Source of the DNA: Pseudarthrobacter sp. C4D7
GTDB taxonomy: Bacteria > Actinomycetota > Actinomycetes > Actinomycetales > Micrococcaceae
NCBI RefSeq assembly: GCF_013359725.1
Contig: NZ_JABFMW010000005.1
Coordinates: 123,198-187,197, forward strand
Direction of reading: 5' to 3'
Length of the DNA: 64,000 nucleotides
Shown piece after piece: positions 25,961 through 34,238 of this stretch. The notes beneath the pieces are model-generated. The model worked only from the letters and a program-made list of their open reading frames with translations, did no database searches and was not told where the DNA came from. Both the position numbers and the translations under genes were made by a program. Positions within the stretch are counted from its first letter, which is position 1, and every line of letters starts with the position of its first letter.

Positions 25961-27109
25961 TTAGACGCGGATCCGGTACCCGCGCTTCACCACGGTTTCA
26001 ACCAGCTTGCCGTCCGGCAGCGAGGAGCGCAGGCGGCTCACCGTCATGTCCAGCGCATGCACGGAGCCGCGCAGTTCCAGCAGGTCGGACAGCGATTCAC
26101 GGGACAGGACCGCGCCGCCGGCTCCCAGCAGGGCGCGCAGGAGCAGCAAGGGGGCGGGCGCCAGCTCCACCTGCCGGCCGTCGATGCGCAGGCTGCGGCC
26201 CCGCAGCTCGATGTTCCCGGACCGGGTCTCCAGCCGCCGGACATGGTTCAGTGCCAGATGCTCGCACACCAGCCGGATGAGCGCACCCATCCTGAACCGT
26301 TCCGGGATGAGCGGTGTGATCCCGGCGTCCAGGAGGGGCTGCGCCGTGACGGGACCCACCACGGCAGTAGTGACGTTCAGCTTCAGGCTCTCCACCAGCT
26401 GCTTGTAGAGGCCCATCTCGTGGGCCGTGCTCCACATCGCATCCACCGCGGGCGCGCTGGTGAAGGTGAGGACGTCCAGGTTCCCGGTGCAGGCGGCGTC
26501 GATCAGCCGCGGAAGCCGGTCCTCGCCGTCGGGTTTCACCCAGCGGTACGGCGTAACGGTCAGGACGGTGGCGCCGGACATCCGGAGCCGCTCAATCTGG
26601 CGGACATCGGTGTACCCGTGCAGCTGCATGGCCACGGTCTTGCCCCGGACGCCCTCCGTGAGCAGCATGTCCACCAGGGTGGAGGTGGTTTCGTCGCTGC
26701 TGATCCCGACGTCGGCCAGGCCGGCGGCGCGGACCGCACCGCGGGCCTTCGGTCCCCGGACGAACATGCGGCAGCTGCCCAGCGTTTCGAGCAGTTCGTC
26801 GCCGATCCCGAAGGAATCCGCTGCCTCGCACCACCGGCGCATTCCGTAGGCGGTGGTGGCGATGCAGAGGTCCGGCCTGGCGGCGATGATGGCCTTGGTG
26901 TCCTCAATGAGGCGCATGTCCTCCTGGACGGGGGCGATTTTCAGCGCGGGGGCGTGCAGCACCTCCGCACCGCGGCGTTCCAGGGCCTCGATCAGGTCGC
27001 GGGACCGCCGGTCCGACGTGACGCCGATGCGGAACCCCTCCAGCGGGGATTCCGCGGTGTCAGTGGATTCTTCAGCCTGCGTGGGTTCGGCCGGTGCAAG
27101 TGCAGTCAT
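25961..27109 (-). CDS. nnaR: HemD-like / OmpR-type winged-helix fusion regulator (NnaR-like)
   Basis: A 382-residue fusion. The first about 270 residues match uroporphyrinogen-III synthase (GFRIGVTSDRRSRDLIEAL at the start, later TFTSAPAVDAMW). The last about 100 residues form an OmpR-type DNA-binding domain (LRIDGRQVELAPAPLLLLRA, then VHALDMTVSRLRSSL and VVKRGYRIRV). In mycobacteria a protein of this make-up, NnaR, is needed with GlnR for nitrate and nitrite assimilation genes. ATG at 27109 has AAGGA 9 nt upstream. It is 15 bp after cobA and in the same direction as nirB, so nirB-cobA-regulator is an operon. Whether the HemD part still has enzyme activity is unclear. Confidence 0.82.
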   Translation of the reverse strand: MTALAPAEPTQAEESTDTAESPLEGFRIGVTSDRRSRDLIEALERRGAEVLHAPALKIAPVQEDMRLIEDTKAIIAARPDLCIATTAYGMRRWCEAADSFGIGDELLETLGSCRMFVRGPKARGAVRAAGLADVGISSDETTSTLVDMLLTEGVRGKTVAMQLHGYTDVRQIERLRMSGATVLTVTPYRWVKPDGEDRLPRLIDAACTGNLDVLTFTSAPAVDAMWSTAHEMGLYKQLVESLKLNVTTAVVGPVTAQPLLDAGITPLIPERFRMGALIRLVCEHLALNHVRRLETRSGNIELRGRSLRIDGRQVELAPAPLLLLRALLGAGGAVLSRESLSDLLELRGSVHALDMTVSRLRSSLPDGKLVETVVKRGYRIRV

Positions 27110-27123
27110 GGGGGTCAATCCTT

Positions 27124-28164
27124 TCACGATCCCAGCAGCGAGGCCGCCAGCCGGTCCAGGTCGGCGGTTGTTCCGGCGTGCTGCCGGTTCGCTTCAGCCA
27201 CCCGAACCACCTCGCCGATGACCAGCACGGCCGGGTTGCTGCAACCGGCGGCGGCCGAAGCAATGGTGCCCAGGTCGGCGATGGTGGTCCGCTGTCCCGG
27301 CCGGTAGCCGCGTTCCACCACGGCCATGGGCATGTCCGGGCGCATCCCGGCGCGGCGGAGCCCGGCGGCGAGCTGGTGCAGGGTGCCGATGCCCATGAGC
27401 ACCACAATGGTGCCCCCCAGCCCGGCCAGGTGGTGGTGCTCCTTCTCGGTGAGCGGCGCATGCCCGGAGACCACCGTGAACATGTGGCTGACCTCCCGGT
27501 GGGTGACCGGGATGCCTGCGGCTGCGGGTACCGAGATGGCGCTGGTCACGCCGGAGACCACCTGGACCTGGACGCCGGCGGCCACGCAGGCGGCCACCTC
27601 CTCGCCGCCGCGGCCAAACACGTAGGGGTCCCCGCCCTTGAGGCGGACCACGTTGTTTCCGGCCAGGGCGCTTTCCACCATCAGCTTCTCGATGTCCGCC
27701 TGGCTGACTTTGTGGTGTCCCGGCTTCTTCCCCACGTCCACGAGTTCCGCGGACGTCAGCAGCGGGAGTTCCTGGTACGGGGCAAGGCGGTCATAGAACA
27801 CCACATCGGCGTCCCGCAGGGCCTTGACCGCCGCCACGGTGAGCAGGTCGCTGGTGCCTGGCCCGCCGCCCACCAGGGTGACGTGCCCGGCAGGGCCGGC
27901 AGCAGGTTCGGCGGCGACAGGGATGCCTGCGTTCCGGCACTGGTCCAGGAGGCCGGCCCAGCCGGGCTGTCCATCCTCGACGGCGGCAACCAGGAACGTC
28001 CCCGCCGGCACCTGGGCGGGCCGGCCGGCGTCGTACGGGCTGGTGAGGCGGTGCACGACGGCGCCCGCGGCCTGGTACCGGCGCACTGCCTGCCGCGCAG
28101 CAGCGGGCGTGCCGGTTACCAGGACGTCCCGGCCGGTGAGATCGATACTGAGCTGCATTCTCAT
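27124..28164 (-). CDS. cobA: Uroporphyrinogen-III C-methyltransferase with degenerate CysG-type N-terminus
   Basis: The C-terminal about 250 residues methylate uroporphyrinogen III to precorrin-2 with SAM, the first step to siroheme, the NirB cofactor. Motifs are VTLVGGGPGTSDLLTV (about 95-110), GKKPGHHKVSQ, VVRLKGGDPYVFGRGGEE and PVTHREV. The first about 90 residues look like a shortened, degenerate precorrin-2 dehydrogenase (CysG N-terminal) fold, with VLVTGTPAAAR in place of a Gly-rich loop, so dehydrogenase and ferrochelatase steps may be made elsewhere. The ATG overlaps the nirB stop by 4 nt, indicating coupling. Confidence 0.9.
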   Translation of the reverse strand: MRMQLSIDLTGRDVLVTGTPAAARQAVRRYQAAGAVVHRLTSPYDAGRPAQVPAGTFLVAAVEDGQPGWAGLLDQCRNAGIPVAAEPAAGPAGHVTLVGGGPGTSDLLTVAAVKALRDADVVFYDRLAPYQELPLLTSAELVDVGKKPGHHKVSQADIEKLMVESALAGNNVVRLKGGDPYVFGRGGEEVAACVAAGVQVQVVSGVTSAISVPAAAGIPVTHREVSHMFTVVSGHAPLTEKEHHHLAGLGGTIVVLMGIGTLHQLAAGLRRAGMRPDMPMAVVERGYRPGQRTTIADLGTIASAAAGCSNPAVLVIGEVVRVAEANRQHAGTTADLDRLAASLLGS

Positions 28165-30803
28165 GCCTCGTTTCCGGTGGTGCCGGCCGTGGCGGTGCGG
28201 ACCGGGATGGAGGTCCCGATCAGGACCTTGCCCTTCTCCTCGGGTGTGGCCGGGCGCATCTGGCCCCGCTCGTCCGGGACGAAGGTGATGGAATCGTCCT
28301 TCTGGTCCGGCGCGTTGACGAAGGAGCGGAACCGGCGCAGCCGCTCGGGGTCCTTGAGGGTGTCGGCCCACTCGTCCACGTAGGTGTCCACGTGCTTGGC
28401 CATGGCCGCTTCCAGCTCGGCGGCGATGCCCAGGGTGTCCTTGACCACCACGTCTTCCACATGCTGGATGCCGCCGTCGAGCTCTTCCTGCCAGCGGGCA
28501 GTGCGCTGCAGGCGGTCCGCGGTGCGGATGTAGTACATGAAGTACCGGTCGATGTACTTGATCAGCGTCTCGTCATCCAGGTCCTTGGCCAGCAGCTGGG
28601 CGTGCGCCGGGGTGGCACCGCCGTTGCCGCCAACGTAAAGGTTCCAGCCGTCCGCCGTGGCGATCACGCCCACGTCCTTGCCGCGGGCCTCGGCGCATTC
28701 GCGGGCGCAGCCGGAGACGCCCATCTTGAGCTTGTGCGGGCTGCGCAGGCCGCGGTAGCGCAGCTCCAGTTGGATGGCCATGGCCACCGAGTCCTGGACG
28801 CCGAACCGGCACCAGGTGGACCCGACGCAGGACTTCACGGTGCGCAGGCTCTTGCCGTAGGCCTGCCCGGACTCGAAGCCGGCGTCCACCAGTTCCTTCC
28901 AGATCTCGGGAAGCTGTTCCAGCCGGGCACCGAACATGTCGATCCGCTGGCCGCCGGTGATCTTGGTGTACAGGTTGTACTTCTCCGCCACGGCGGCGAT
29001 CACGCCCAGCTTCTTGGGGGTAATTTCACCGCCGGCGATGCGTGGCACCACCGAGTAGGTGCCGTCCTTCTGCATGTTGGCCAGGGCGCGGTCGTTGGTG
29101 TCCTGCAGGGTGCCGCGGCCGGCGTCGAGGACGTAGGCGCTGTTCTGGCTGGCCAGGATGTTGGCGATGGTGGGCTTGCAGATGTCGCAGCCCGCGCCCG
29201 TGCCGTACTTGGCCATGATCTCCTCGAAGGAGCCCAGTTCCAGGACACGGATGGCGTCGAAGAGCTCCTGCCGGGACAGCTCGATGTGCTCGCACAGGGC
29301 CTTGGAGACCTCGACGCCGGACTTGGTCAGCTCAGTTTCGAGCAGCTTCTTCAGCATCGGCACGCAGGAGCCGCACTGGGTGCCGGCGCGGGTGCAGCCC
29401 TTCAGCTCACCAAGCTCCTGGACGGGAGCGCTGCCCTCGCAGGTGCCGCAGCCGTTGATGGCGTCGCGGATGGTTCCCGCGGTGACGTTGTTGCAGGAGC
29501 AGAGGGTGGCGTCGTCGGGCAGTTCGGTTTCCGGAGCGTCGCCGCCGCCGGCCGCGGTGAGGAAGGCGCCGGGCTCGGCGGGAAGTTCCCGGCCCAGGAG
29601 CGGGCGCAGGCTCATGTACGGGGAGGCGTCCCCGACGAAGATGCCGCCCAGGAGGGTCTTGGCGTCATCGGTGGTGACGATTTTCTGATACACGCCGCGG
29701 GCGGGGTCGGCGTAGACAATTTCCAGGGCGTGCTCGGTCCTGGCGAAGGCATCCCCGAAGCTGGCAACGTCCACGCCGGAGAGCTTGAGCTTGGTGGCGG
29801 TGTCAAAGCCCGGGAACGTGGCGTCGCCGCCATGCAGCCGGTCGGCCACGATCTCGGCCATGGTGTTCGCGGGAGCCACCAGGCCAAGGCACATGCCGCC
29901 GAAGTTGGCCACTTCGCCGATGGCCCAGATGCCAGGGATTTCGGTGGCGCAGTAATCGTTGATGACCACCCCGCCGCGGGGGCCCAGGCTGAAGAGCTGG
30001 TCTTCGCCCTCGGCGGCGCGGAACAGTTCGTCGCGGGGCCTGACGCCGACGGCGACAATCACCAGGTCTGCCGGGATGACGCGGCCGTCAGCCATGAGCA
30101 CCCCGGTGACCTGGCCGTCGTCGTCCGTGACAATTTCGGACGGAAACACGCCGCCGTGCACTTCGAAGCCCTTCGCCTCGATGAGCCGGCCCAAAGCCTG
30201 GCCGGCGCCCTCGTCCAGCTGGGTGTTCATGAGCCAGGGCGAACCGTTGATCACCAGGGGGGTGGCGCCGAGCTGCTCGGTGCCGGCGGCGGACTCAAGG
30301 CCCAGGAGCCCGCCCCCGATGGTCACCGCGTTGATCCTGCGGCCGCGCTTGGCGGTGAGTTCCGCAATGGCTTTGTTGATGGCCCACACGTCCTCGAGGG
30401 TGCGGTACACGTGGGCATGTTCAGCACCGGGAATCGGCAGGCGCACGGCATCCGAGCCCGTAGCCACCACCAGGTGGTCGTATTCATAACTGTGGCCGGC
30501 GGCAGTTTCCACGCTCCTGGCGTCCGGGTTGATTTTCACCACGCGTTCGCCGGTCTTCAGGACCAGCGAACCGTGGTCCCACATGGAAGCCGTGCCCAGG
30601 GTGAGGTCCACTCCGGTATCAGTGAGGGCCTTGGAGAGCGCCACCCGGTCGTAGGGGAGGTGCGCCTCCTCGGTGAGGACCGTGACATGCCAGCCGTCGA
30701 GGCCGCGGGCGTGCATGGCGTCCGCAAAACGGTGGGCCGCTGGGCCTCCGCCGGCGACGACAATGCGGCGCGGAGTCTCTGTGCGTGAAGTCTGTTCGGT
30801 CAC
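28161..30803 (-). CDS. nirB: Assimilatory nitrite reductase [NAD(P)H], large subunit
   Basis: NirB reduces nitrite to ammonium with six electrons. The 880-residue protein has an N-terminal FAD/NAD(P)H module (IVVAGGGPAAHRFADAM), a BFD-like [2Fe-2S] region near 432-480 (CSCNNV, then CGTCEG, CTRAGTQCGSC) with a further CDICKPT site near 536, and a siroheme/[4Fe-4S] domain with Cys pairs CVGSTWC (about 657) and CAREC (about 695). GTG at 30803 was chosen because GAAAGG lies 6 nt upstream. It heads the nirB-cobA-regulator operon, while nirD lies divergently across a 259-bp control region with a GlnR-like box. Confidence 0.95.
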   Translation of the reverse strand: MTEQTSRTETPRRIVVAGGGPAAHRFADAMHARGLDGWHVTVLTEEAHLPYDRVALSKALTDTGVDLTLGTASMWDHGSLVLKTGERVVKINPDARSVETAAGHSYEYDHLVVATGSDAVRLPIPGAEHAHVYRTLEDVWAINKAIAELTAKRGRRINAVTIGGGLLGLESAAGTEQLGATPLVINGSPWLMNTQLDEGAGQALGRLIEAKGFEVHGGVFPSEIVTDDDGQVTGVLMADGRVIPADLVIVAVGVRPRDELFRAAEGEDQLFSLGPRGGVVINDYCATEIPGIWAIGEVANFGGMCLGLVAPANTMAEIVADRLHGGDATFPGFDTATKLKLSGVDVASFGDAFARTEHALEIVYADPARGVYQKIVTTDDAKTLLGGIFVGDASPYMSLRPLLGRELPAEPGAFLTAAGGGDAPETELPDDATLCSCNNVTAGTIRDAINGCGTCEGSAPVQELGELKGCTRAGTQCGSCVPMLKKLLETELTKSGVEVSKALCEHIELSRQELFDAIRVLELGSFEEIMAKYGTGAGCDICKPTIANILASQNSAYVLDAGRGTLQDTNDRALANMQKDGTYSVVPRIAGGEITPKKLGVIAAVAEKYNLYTKITGGQRIDMFGARLEQLPEIWKELVDAGFESGQAYGKSLRTVKSCVGSTWCRFGVQDSVAMAIQLELRYRGLRSPHKLKMGVSGCARECAEARGKDVGVIATADGWNLYVGGNGGATPAHAQLLAKDLDDETLIKYIDRYFMYYIRTADRLQRTARWQEELDGGIQHVEDVVVKDTLGIAAELEAAMAKHVDTYVDEWADTLKDPERLRRFRSFVNAPDQKDDSITFVPDERGQMRPATPEEKGKVLIGTSIPVRTATAGTTGNEA

Positions 30804-30869
30804 TGTGGGCCTTTCGCATGGGCCGCAGACGGTGCTCTGCAGCTTGTGCATCCAGCCTAGGAGGAGGCA

Positions 30870-30907
30870 GTTTCGCCTCAGTTTCCCCTTTGTTTCGTCA
30901 ACTTAAC
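30870..30907. promoter_or_regulatory. GlnR-like box between nirB and nirD
   Basis: Four pentamers are phased exactly 11 bp apart: GTTTC at 30870, 30881 and 30892, then TTAAC at 30903. Read on the minus strand this is GTTAA-n6-GAAAC-n6-GAAAC-n6-GAAAC, close to the actinobacterial GlnR consensus gTnAC-n6-GaAAC in two copies. GlnR and the nearby NnaR-like protein both carry OmpR-type DNA-binding domains, which bind such direct repeats. The box ends 67 bp from the nirB start and about 155 bp from nirD, so it could serve both. Confidence 0.7.
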
Positions 30908-31062
30908 TTCTGCATCACGAACGCATTTCCGCCCGCGTTAGGTCTCTTTTACCCGCCGGACACATTCACCGCACCCCTTTGAAACACCCGGACCCTAGCG
31001 TTGAACACGGCCGCACAAGCTGCCACCGCAAGGGACAACAGGCACACGGAAAGGAGCCGGAC

Positions 31063-31443
31063 ATGACGGCAACACTTGAACTTGGGGCGCTCGCCGCCGA
31101 ATCAGACACCGCCGGGTTCCGGACCGGCTGGCGCCGGGTCTGCATGGTGGATGACCTCGAACCGGCGTGGGGTGAGGCAGCCCTGGTGGCAGGCCGCCAG
31201 GTGGCGCTCTTCCGCACCGGCCCCAGCGAGGTTTTCGCCGTGGCGCACCAGGACCCGGCCACCGGGGCCAACGTCATGGCCCGCGGCATCCTCGGTTCCA
31301 AGGGGACGCGCCCCACCATCTCCTCACCGCTGCACAAGGAGGTCTACGACCTTGAGACCGGCGAGTGCTTCAGCGCCCCGGGCCTGCGGCTGGAAGCATT
31401 CAGCACCCGTATCATCGACGGTTTCGTTGAGGTGCAGCTCTGA
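31063..31443 (+). CDS. nirD: Assimilatory nitrite reductase, small subunit
   Basis: NirD is the small Rieske-fold partner of NirB. The 126-residue sequence has the fold-typical VCMVDDLEPAWGEAALVAGRQVALFRT and SPLHKEVYDLETGECF segments but lacks the CxH and CxxH cluster ligands, as expected for NirD. ATG at 31063 has AAAGGAG (31050-31056) 6 nt upstream. Unlike most genomes, where nirD follows nirB, it stands alone and is transcribed away from nirB, with a shared regulatory region between. A terminator for the opposing mutase gene follows. Confidence 0.9.
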   Translation: MTATLELGALAAESDTAGFRTGWRRVCMVDDLEPAWGEAALVAGRQVALFRTGPSEVFAVAHQDPATGANVMARGILGSKGTRPTISSPLHKEVYDLETGECFSAPGLRLEAFSTRIIDGFVEVQL

Positions 31444-31472
31444 CAAGGGGAAATCCCTCAGGACACGAAAAA

Positions 31473-31503
31473 GGGTGCCGGGCGTTCGAGACGCCCGGCA
31501 CCC
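31473..31503. terminator. Terminator between nirD and the phosphosugar mutase
   Basis: Arms at 31473-31485 and 31491-31503 pair perfectly over 13 bp around a 5-nt loop. The A-run at 31468-31472 becomes a U-run on the minus strand, so it fits best as the end of the mutase transcript, and may also stop nirD. Confidence 0.85.
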
Positions 31504-31521
31504 TGTCGTGGCTGGGGTCGG

Positions 31522-33270
31522 CTACAGCCCCAGGGCCTCGCTGACGTCGTGAAGAACCTCATCCAGCGACGCGCGCGCTGCCTGGCGTGCCGCGGGCAGC
31601 TCCGCCGCGGAACCCACCTGCAGGATGACCTCCAGGTAGCACTTGAGCTTGGGCTCGGTGCCGCTGGGCCGGATGATGACGCGGGTGAGGTTCCGGGTGA
31701 TGTACAGCAGGCCTTCCGTGGGCGGCAACTGCGCGCTGCCTTCGGCCAGGTCGGTGAAGACCTCCACCGCTGACTGGCCGAACGACTCGGGCGGCGAAAC
31801 CCGGAGCCGGTTCATCATGGCGTCCAGCAGTCCCAGGTCCGCCACCCTGATGCTCAGCTGGTCGCTGGCATGCAGGCCGTGCTGAAGGTAGAGCTCGTCG
31901 AGGGTGTCAAAGACTGTTTTCCCTGCGGCTTTGGCGGTGGCTGCGAGTTCGGCGATGAGCACCGCGGCGGAAATGCCGTCCTTGTCCTTGACCTGGTCCG
32001 GCGCCACGCAGTACCCCAGCGCCTCCTCGTAGCCGTAGGCGAGGCCCGGGACACGGGAGATCCACTTGAATCCGGTCAGGGTTTCCTCGTGGCCGAGTCC
32101 CGCGGCGGCAGCGATGCGGGACAGGAGGCGTGAGGACACAATCGAGTTGGCGAACACCTGCGGGGCCCCGGCGTCCGGGTGGCCGTCCGCGAGCCGGGCC
32201 ACCATATGGGCGCCCAGCAGCGAGCCCACTTCGTCGCCGCGGAGCATGCGCCACGCCCCGGTGTCGGGGTCCTTCGCCGCCACGGCAGCCCTGTCGGCGT
32301 CGGGGTCATTGGCGATCACGAGGTCGGCGTCCAGCCGGGCTGCTGCTTCCAACGCCAGGTCCAGCGCGCCGGGTTCCTCCGGGTTGGGGAAGCTGACAGT
32401 GGGGAAGTCGGGGTCCGGGTCGGCCTGCTCGGCCACCACGGTGACATCCGTGAAGCCTGCCGCCTTCAACACCTCCAGCGCCGTTCCGCCGCCTACGCCG
32501 TGCAGCGGGGTCAGGACAATCCGCAGATCGCGTGCCGGGAAGCGCCCAGGCATGGCCAGCGCCGCGGTTGCCCGCTGGTAATCGGCGGCGATGGACCCGT
32601 GCAGGACGGTCCAGCCATCCGCTGCCAGCGTTATCGATTCCAGCGGCCCCACGGCACTGATGCGCGCTGCGATTTCGGCATCGTACGGGGCGACGATCTG
32701 GGCCCCGTCGCCTTCTGCCCCCACCGCGTGCCGCCCCAGGTACACCTTGTACCCGTTGTCCTGCGGCGGATTGTGGCTGGCCGTGACCATGACGCCGCCG
32801 TCGCACTTCAGGGCGCGGACGGCGTATGCCAGCAGGGGAGTGGGGAGGGCGGAGGGCAGCATGAAGGTCTCGATGCCGGCCGCGGTGAAGATCGCCGCCG
32901 TTTCCGCAGCGAAGACATCGGAGTTATGCCGGGCGTCATAGCCGACGACGGCGCGTGGCCGGGTGCCGTCCGCCGCCTTGGCCACCGCGTCCACCAGGAA
33001 AGCAGCAAGTCCGGCGGCGGCGCGGCGGACCACCACGCGGTTCATCCGGTTCGGCCCGGGGCCCAGCGCGGCCCGCAGGCCCGCGGTGCCGAACTGCAGT
33101 GTGCCGCGGAAGCTGTCTTCCAGTTCCTGCCGGGCCGCGGGATCGCCATCCTCCACAAGGCGGACAAGCTCCAGGAGCGCCGCCGCCGTTGCGGGATCCG
33201 GGTCTTGGGCAGTCCACTCGCGGGCCTCGGTGAGCAGGCGAAGTTCGGCATCGGAAGACGTCATGGGCAT
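31522..33270 (-). CDS. Phosphoglucomutase / phosphomannomutase family (possible phosphopentomutase)
   Basis: An alpha-D-phosphohexomutase of 582 residues. It has the phosphoserine loop VMVTASHNPPQDNGYKVYLG (about 140-159), the metal-binding NDPDADR loop (about 315-321), the sugar-binding YGYEEALGYC, and the phosphate-binding RPSGTEPKLKCYLE near the C-terminus. The long form resembles PgcA and PGM2-type enzymes, some of which act on pentose phosphates. It lies 51 bp downstream of the purine nucleoside phosphorylase on the same strand, which makes ribose-1-phosphate conversion plausible. Starts at 33270 and 33264 are both possible; neither has a strong ribosome site. Confidence 0.88.
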   Translation of the reverse strand: MPMTSSDAELRLLTEAREWTAQDPDPATAAALLELVRLVEDGDPAARQELEDSFRGTLQFGTAGLRAALGPGPNRMNRVVVRRAAAGLAAFLVDAVAKAADGTRPRAVVGYDARHNSDVFAAETAAIFTAAGIETFMLPSALPTPLLAYAVRALKCDGGVMVTASHNPPQDNGYKVYLGRHAVGAEGDGAQIVAPYDAEIAARISAVGPLESITLAADGWTVLHGSIAADYQRATAALAMPGRFPARDLRIVLTPLHGVGGGTALEVLKAAGFTDVTVVAEQADPDPDFPTVSFPNPEEPGALDLALEAAARLDADLVIANDPDADRAAVAAKDPDTGAWRMLRGDEVGSLLGAHMVARLADGHPDAGAPQVFANSIVSSRLLSRIAAAAGLGHEETLTGFKWISRVPGLAYGYEEALGYCVAPDQVKDKDGISAAVLIAELAATAKAAGKTVFDTLDELYLQHGLHASDQLSIRVADLGLLDAMMNRLRVSPPESFGQSAVEVFTDLAEGSAQLPPTEGLLYITRNLTRVIIRPSGTEPKLKCYLEVILQVGSAAELPAARQAARASLDEVLHDVSEALGL

Positions 33271-33321
33271 AACGCTATCGTCATTGCCCGGCGAGGTGAC
33301 GCACCCCGGGCACCCGAACCG

Positions 33322-34140
33322 CTAGAGCCGGGCGATGATGTCAGCCAACAGCCTGGAAATGCGGGGGCCCGCTGCCTGTCCGGATTCGATGACTTCCTGG
33401 TGGCTCAGGGGCTGGGGGCTGATGCCGGCCGCGAGGTTGGTGACCAGTGAGATACCGAACACCTCCATCCCGGCGTGGCGCCCTGCAATGGCTTCCAGCG
33501 CCGTCGACATCCCGATCAGGTCCGCGCCGATCCGCTTGGCGTACTGCACCTCGGCGGGGGTTTCATAGTGGGGGCCGGGGAACTGTGCATACACGCCCTC
33601 GTCCAGGGTGGGGTCCACTTCCCGGGCCAGCCCGCGGATCCTGGGCGAATAGAGGTCCGTCAGGTCCACGAAGGTGGCGCCTTCCAGCGGCGAGGTGGCG
33701 GTCAGGTTGATGTGGTCCCGGATCAGCACCGGCGTGCCCGGAGCCCAGGCCTCATTCAGTCCGCCGCAGCCGTTGGTAAGGACCAGAGTGCTGCACCCGG
33801 CGGCTGCAGCGGTCCTGATCCCGTGCACCACGGCACGCACGCCCCTGCCCTCGTAATAGTGGGTGCGCGCGCCCAGGACCAGTGCGCGCTTACCCGAGGT
33901 GGTCAGCACGGAGCGGATGGTCCCAACGTGGCCCTCCACGGCGGGGGCGTGGAAGCCGGGAACCTCCTCGGCGGACAGGGTGGCGGTGGTCTCGCCGATG
34001 AGGTCTGCGGCCTCGCCCCAGCCGGAGCCGAGCACCAGGGCCGTGTCGTGGCGGTCCACTCCGGTTTCCTCGGCAATGTAGTCCGCGGCGGCGCGGGCGG
34101 CAGCGAACGGGTCAGTGTTCAGGAAGTCTGTTGTACTCAC
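33322..34140 (-). CDS. Purine-nucleoside phosphorylase
   Basis: This enzyme cleaves purine nucleosides with phosphate to the free base and (deoxy)ribose-1-phosphate. The 272-residue sequence has ALVLGSGWGEAAD (phosphate site, about 34-46), GFHAPAVEGHVG (His), RTHYYEG, LTNGCGGLN, and the base-binding MSTALEAIAGRHAG, matching the trimeric PNP family (PunA/DeoD-II). The start is GTG at 34140. TAACTT (34147-34152 on the minus strand) lies 6 nt before it, suggesting a leaderless message. The mutase gene follows and deoC is about 9 kb away, together making a nucleoside-salvage route. Confidence 0.92.
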   Translation of the reverse strand: MSTTDFLNTDPFAAARAAADYIAEETGVDRHDTALVLGSGWGEAADLIGETTATLSAEEVPGFHAPAVEGHVGTIRSVLTTSGKRALVLGARTHYYEGRGVRAVVHGIRTAAAAGCSTLVLTNGCGGLNEAWAPGTPVLIRDHINLTATSPLEGATFVDLTDLYSPRIRGLAREVDPTLDEGVYAQFPGPHYETPAEVQYAKRIGADLIGMSTALEAIAGRHAGMEVFGISLVTNLAAGISPQPLSHQEVIESGQAAGPRISRLLADIIARL

Positions 34141-34238
34141 CCGTACAAGTTATCCTGCCGCCGATGTTGCCCCCGTCACGGCAGGCCCGGACGGGACCCC
34201 GGTTTCTTGGTGGTCGGGCCGTCAATGGGAGAGAATGG

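Noticed and set aside
28392..30788. 798-codon plus-strand frame opposite nirB
   Set aside because: Exact antisense of a well-supported nirB; no domain and Gly/Val/His-biased composition.
31063..31443. Rieske ferredoxin reading of nirD
   Set aside because: The CxH and CxxH cluster ligands are absent, as in true NirD subunits.
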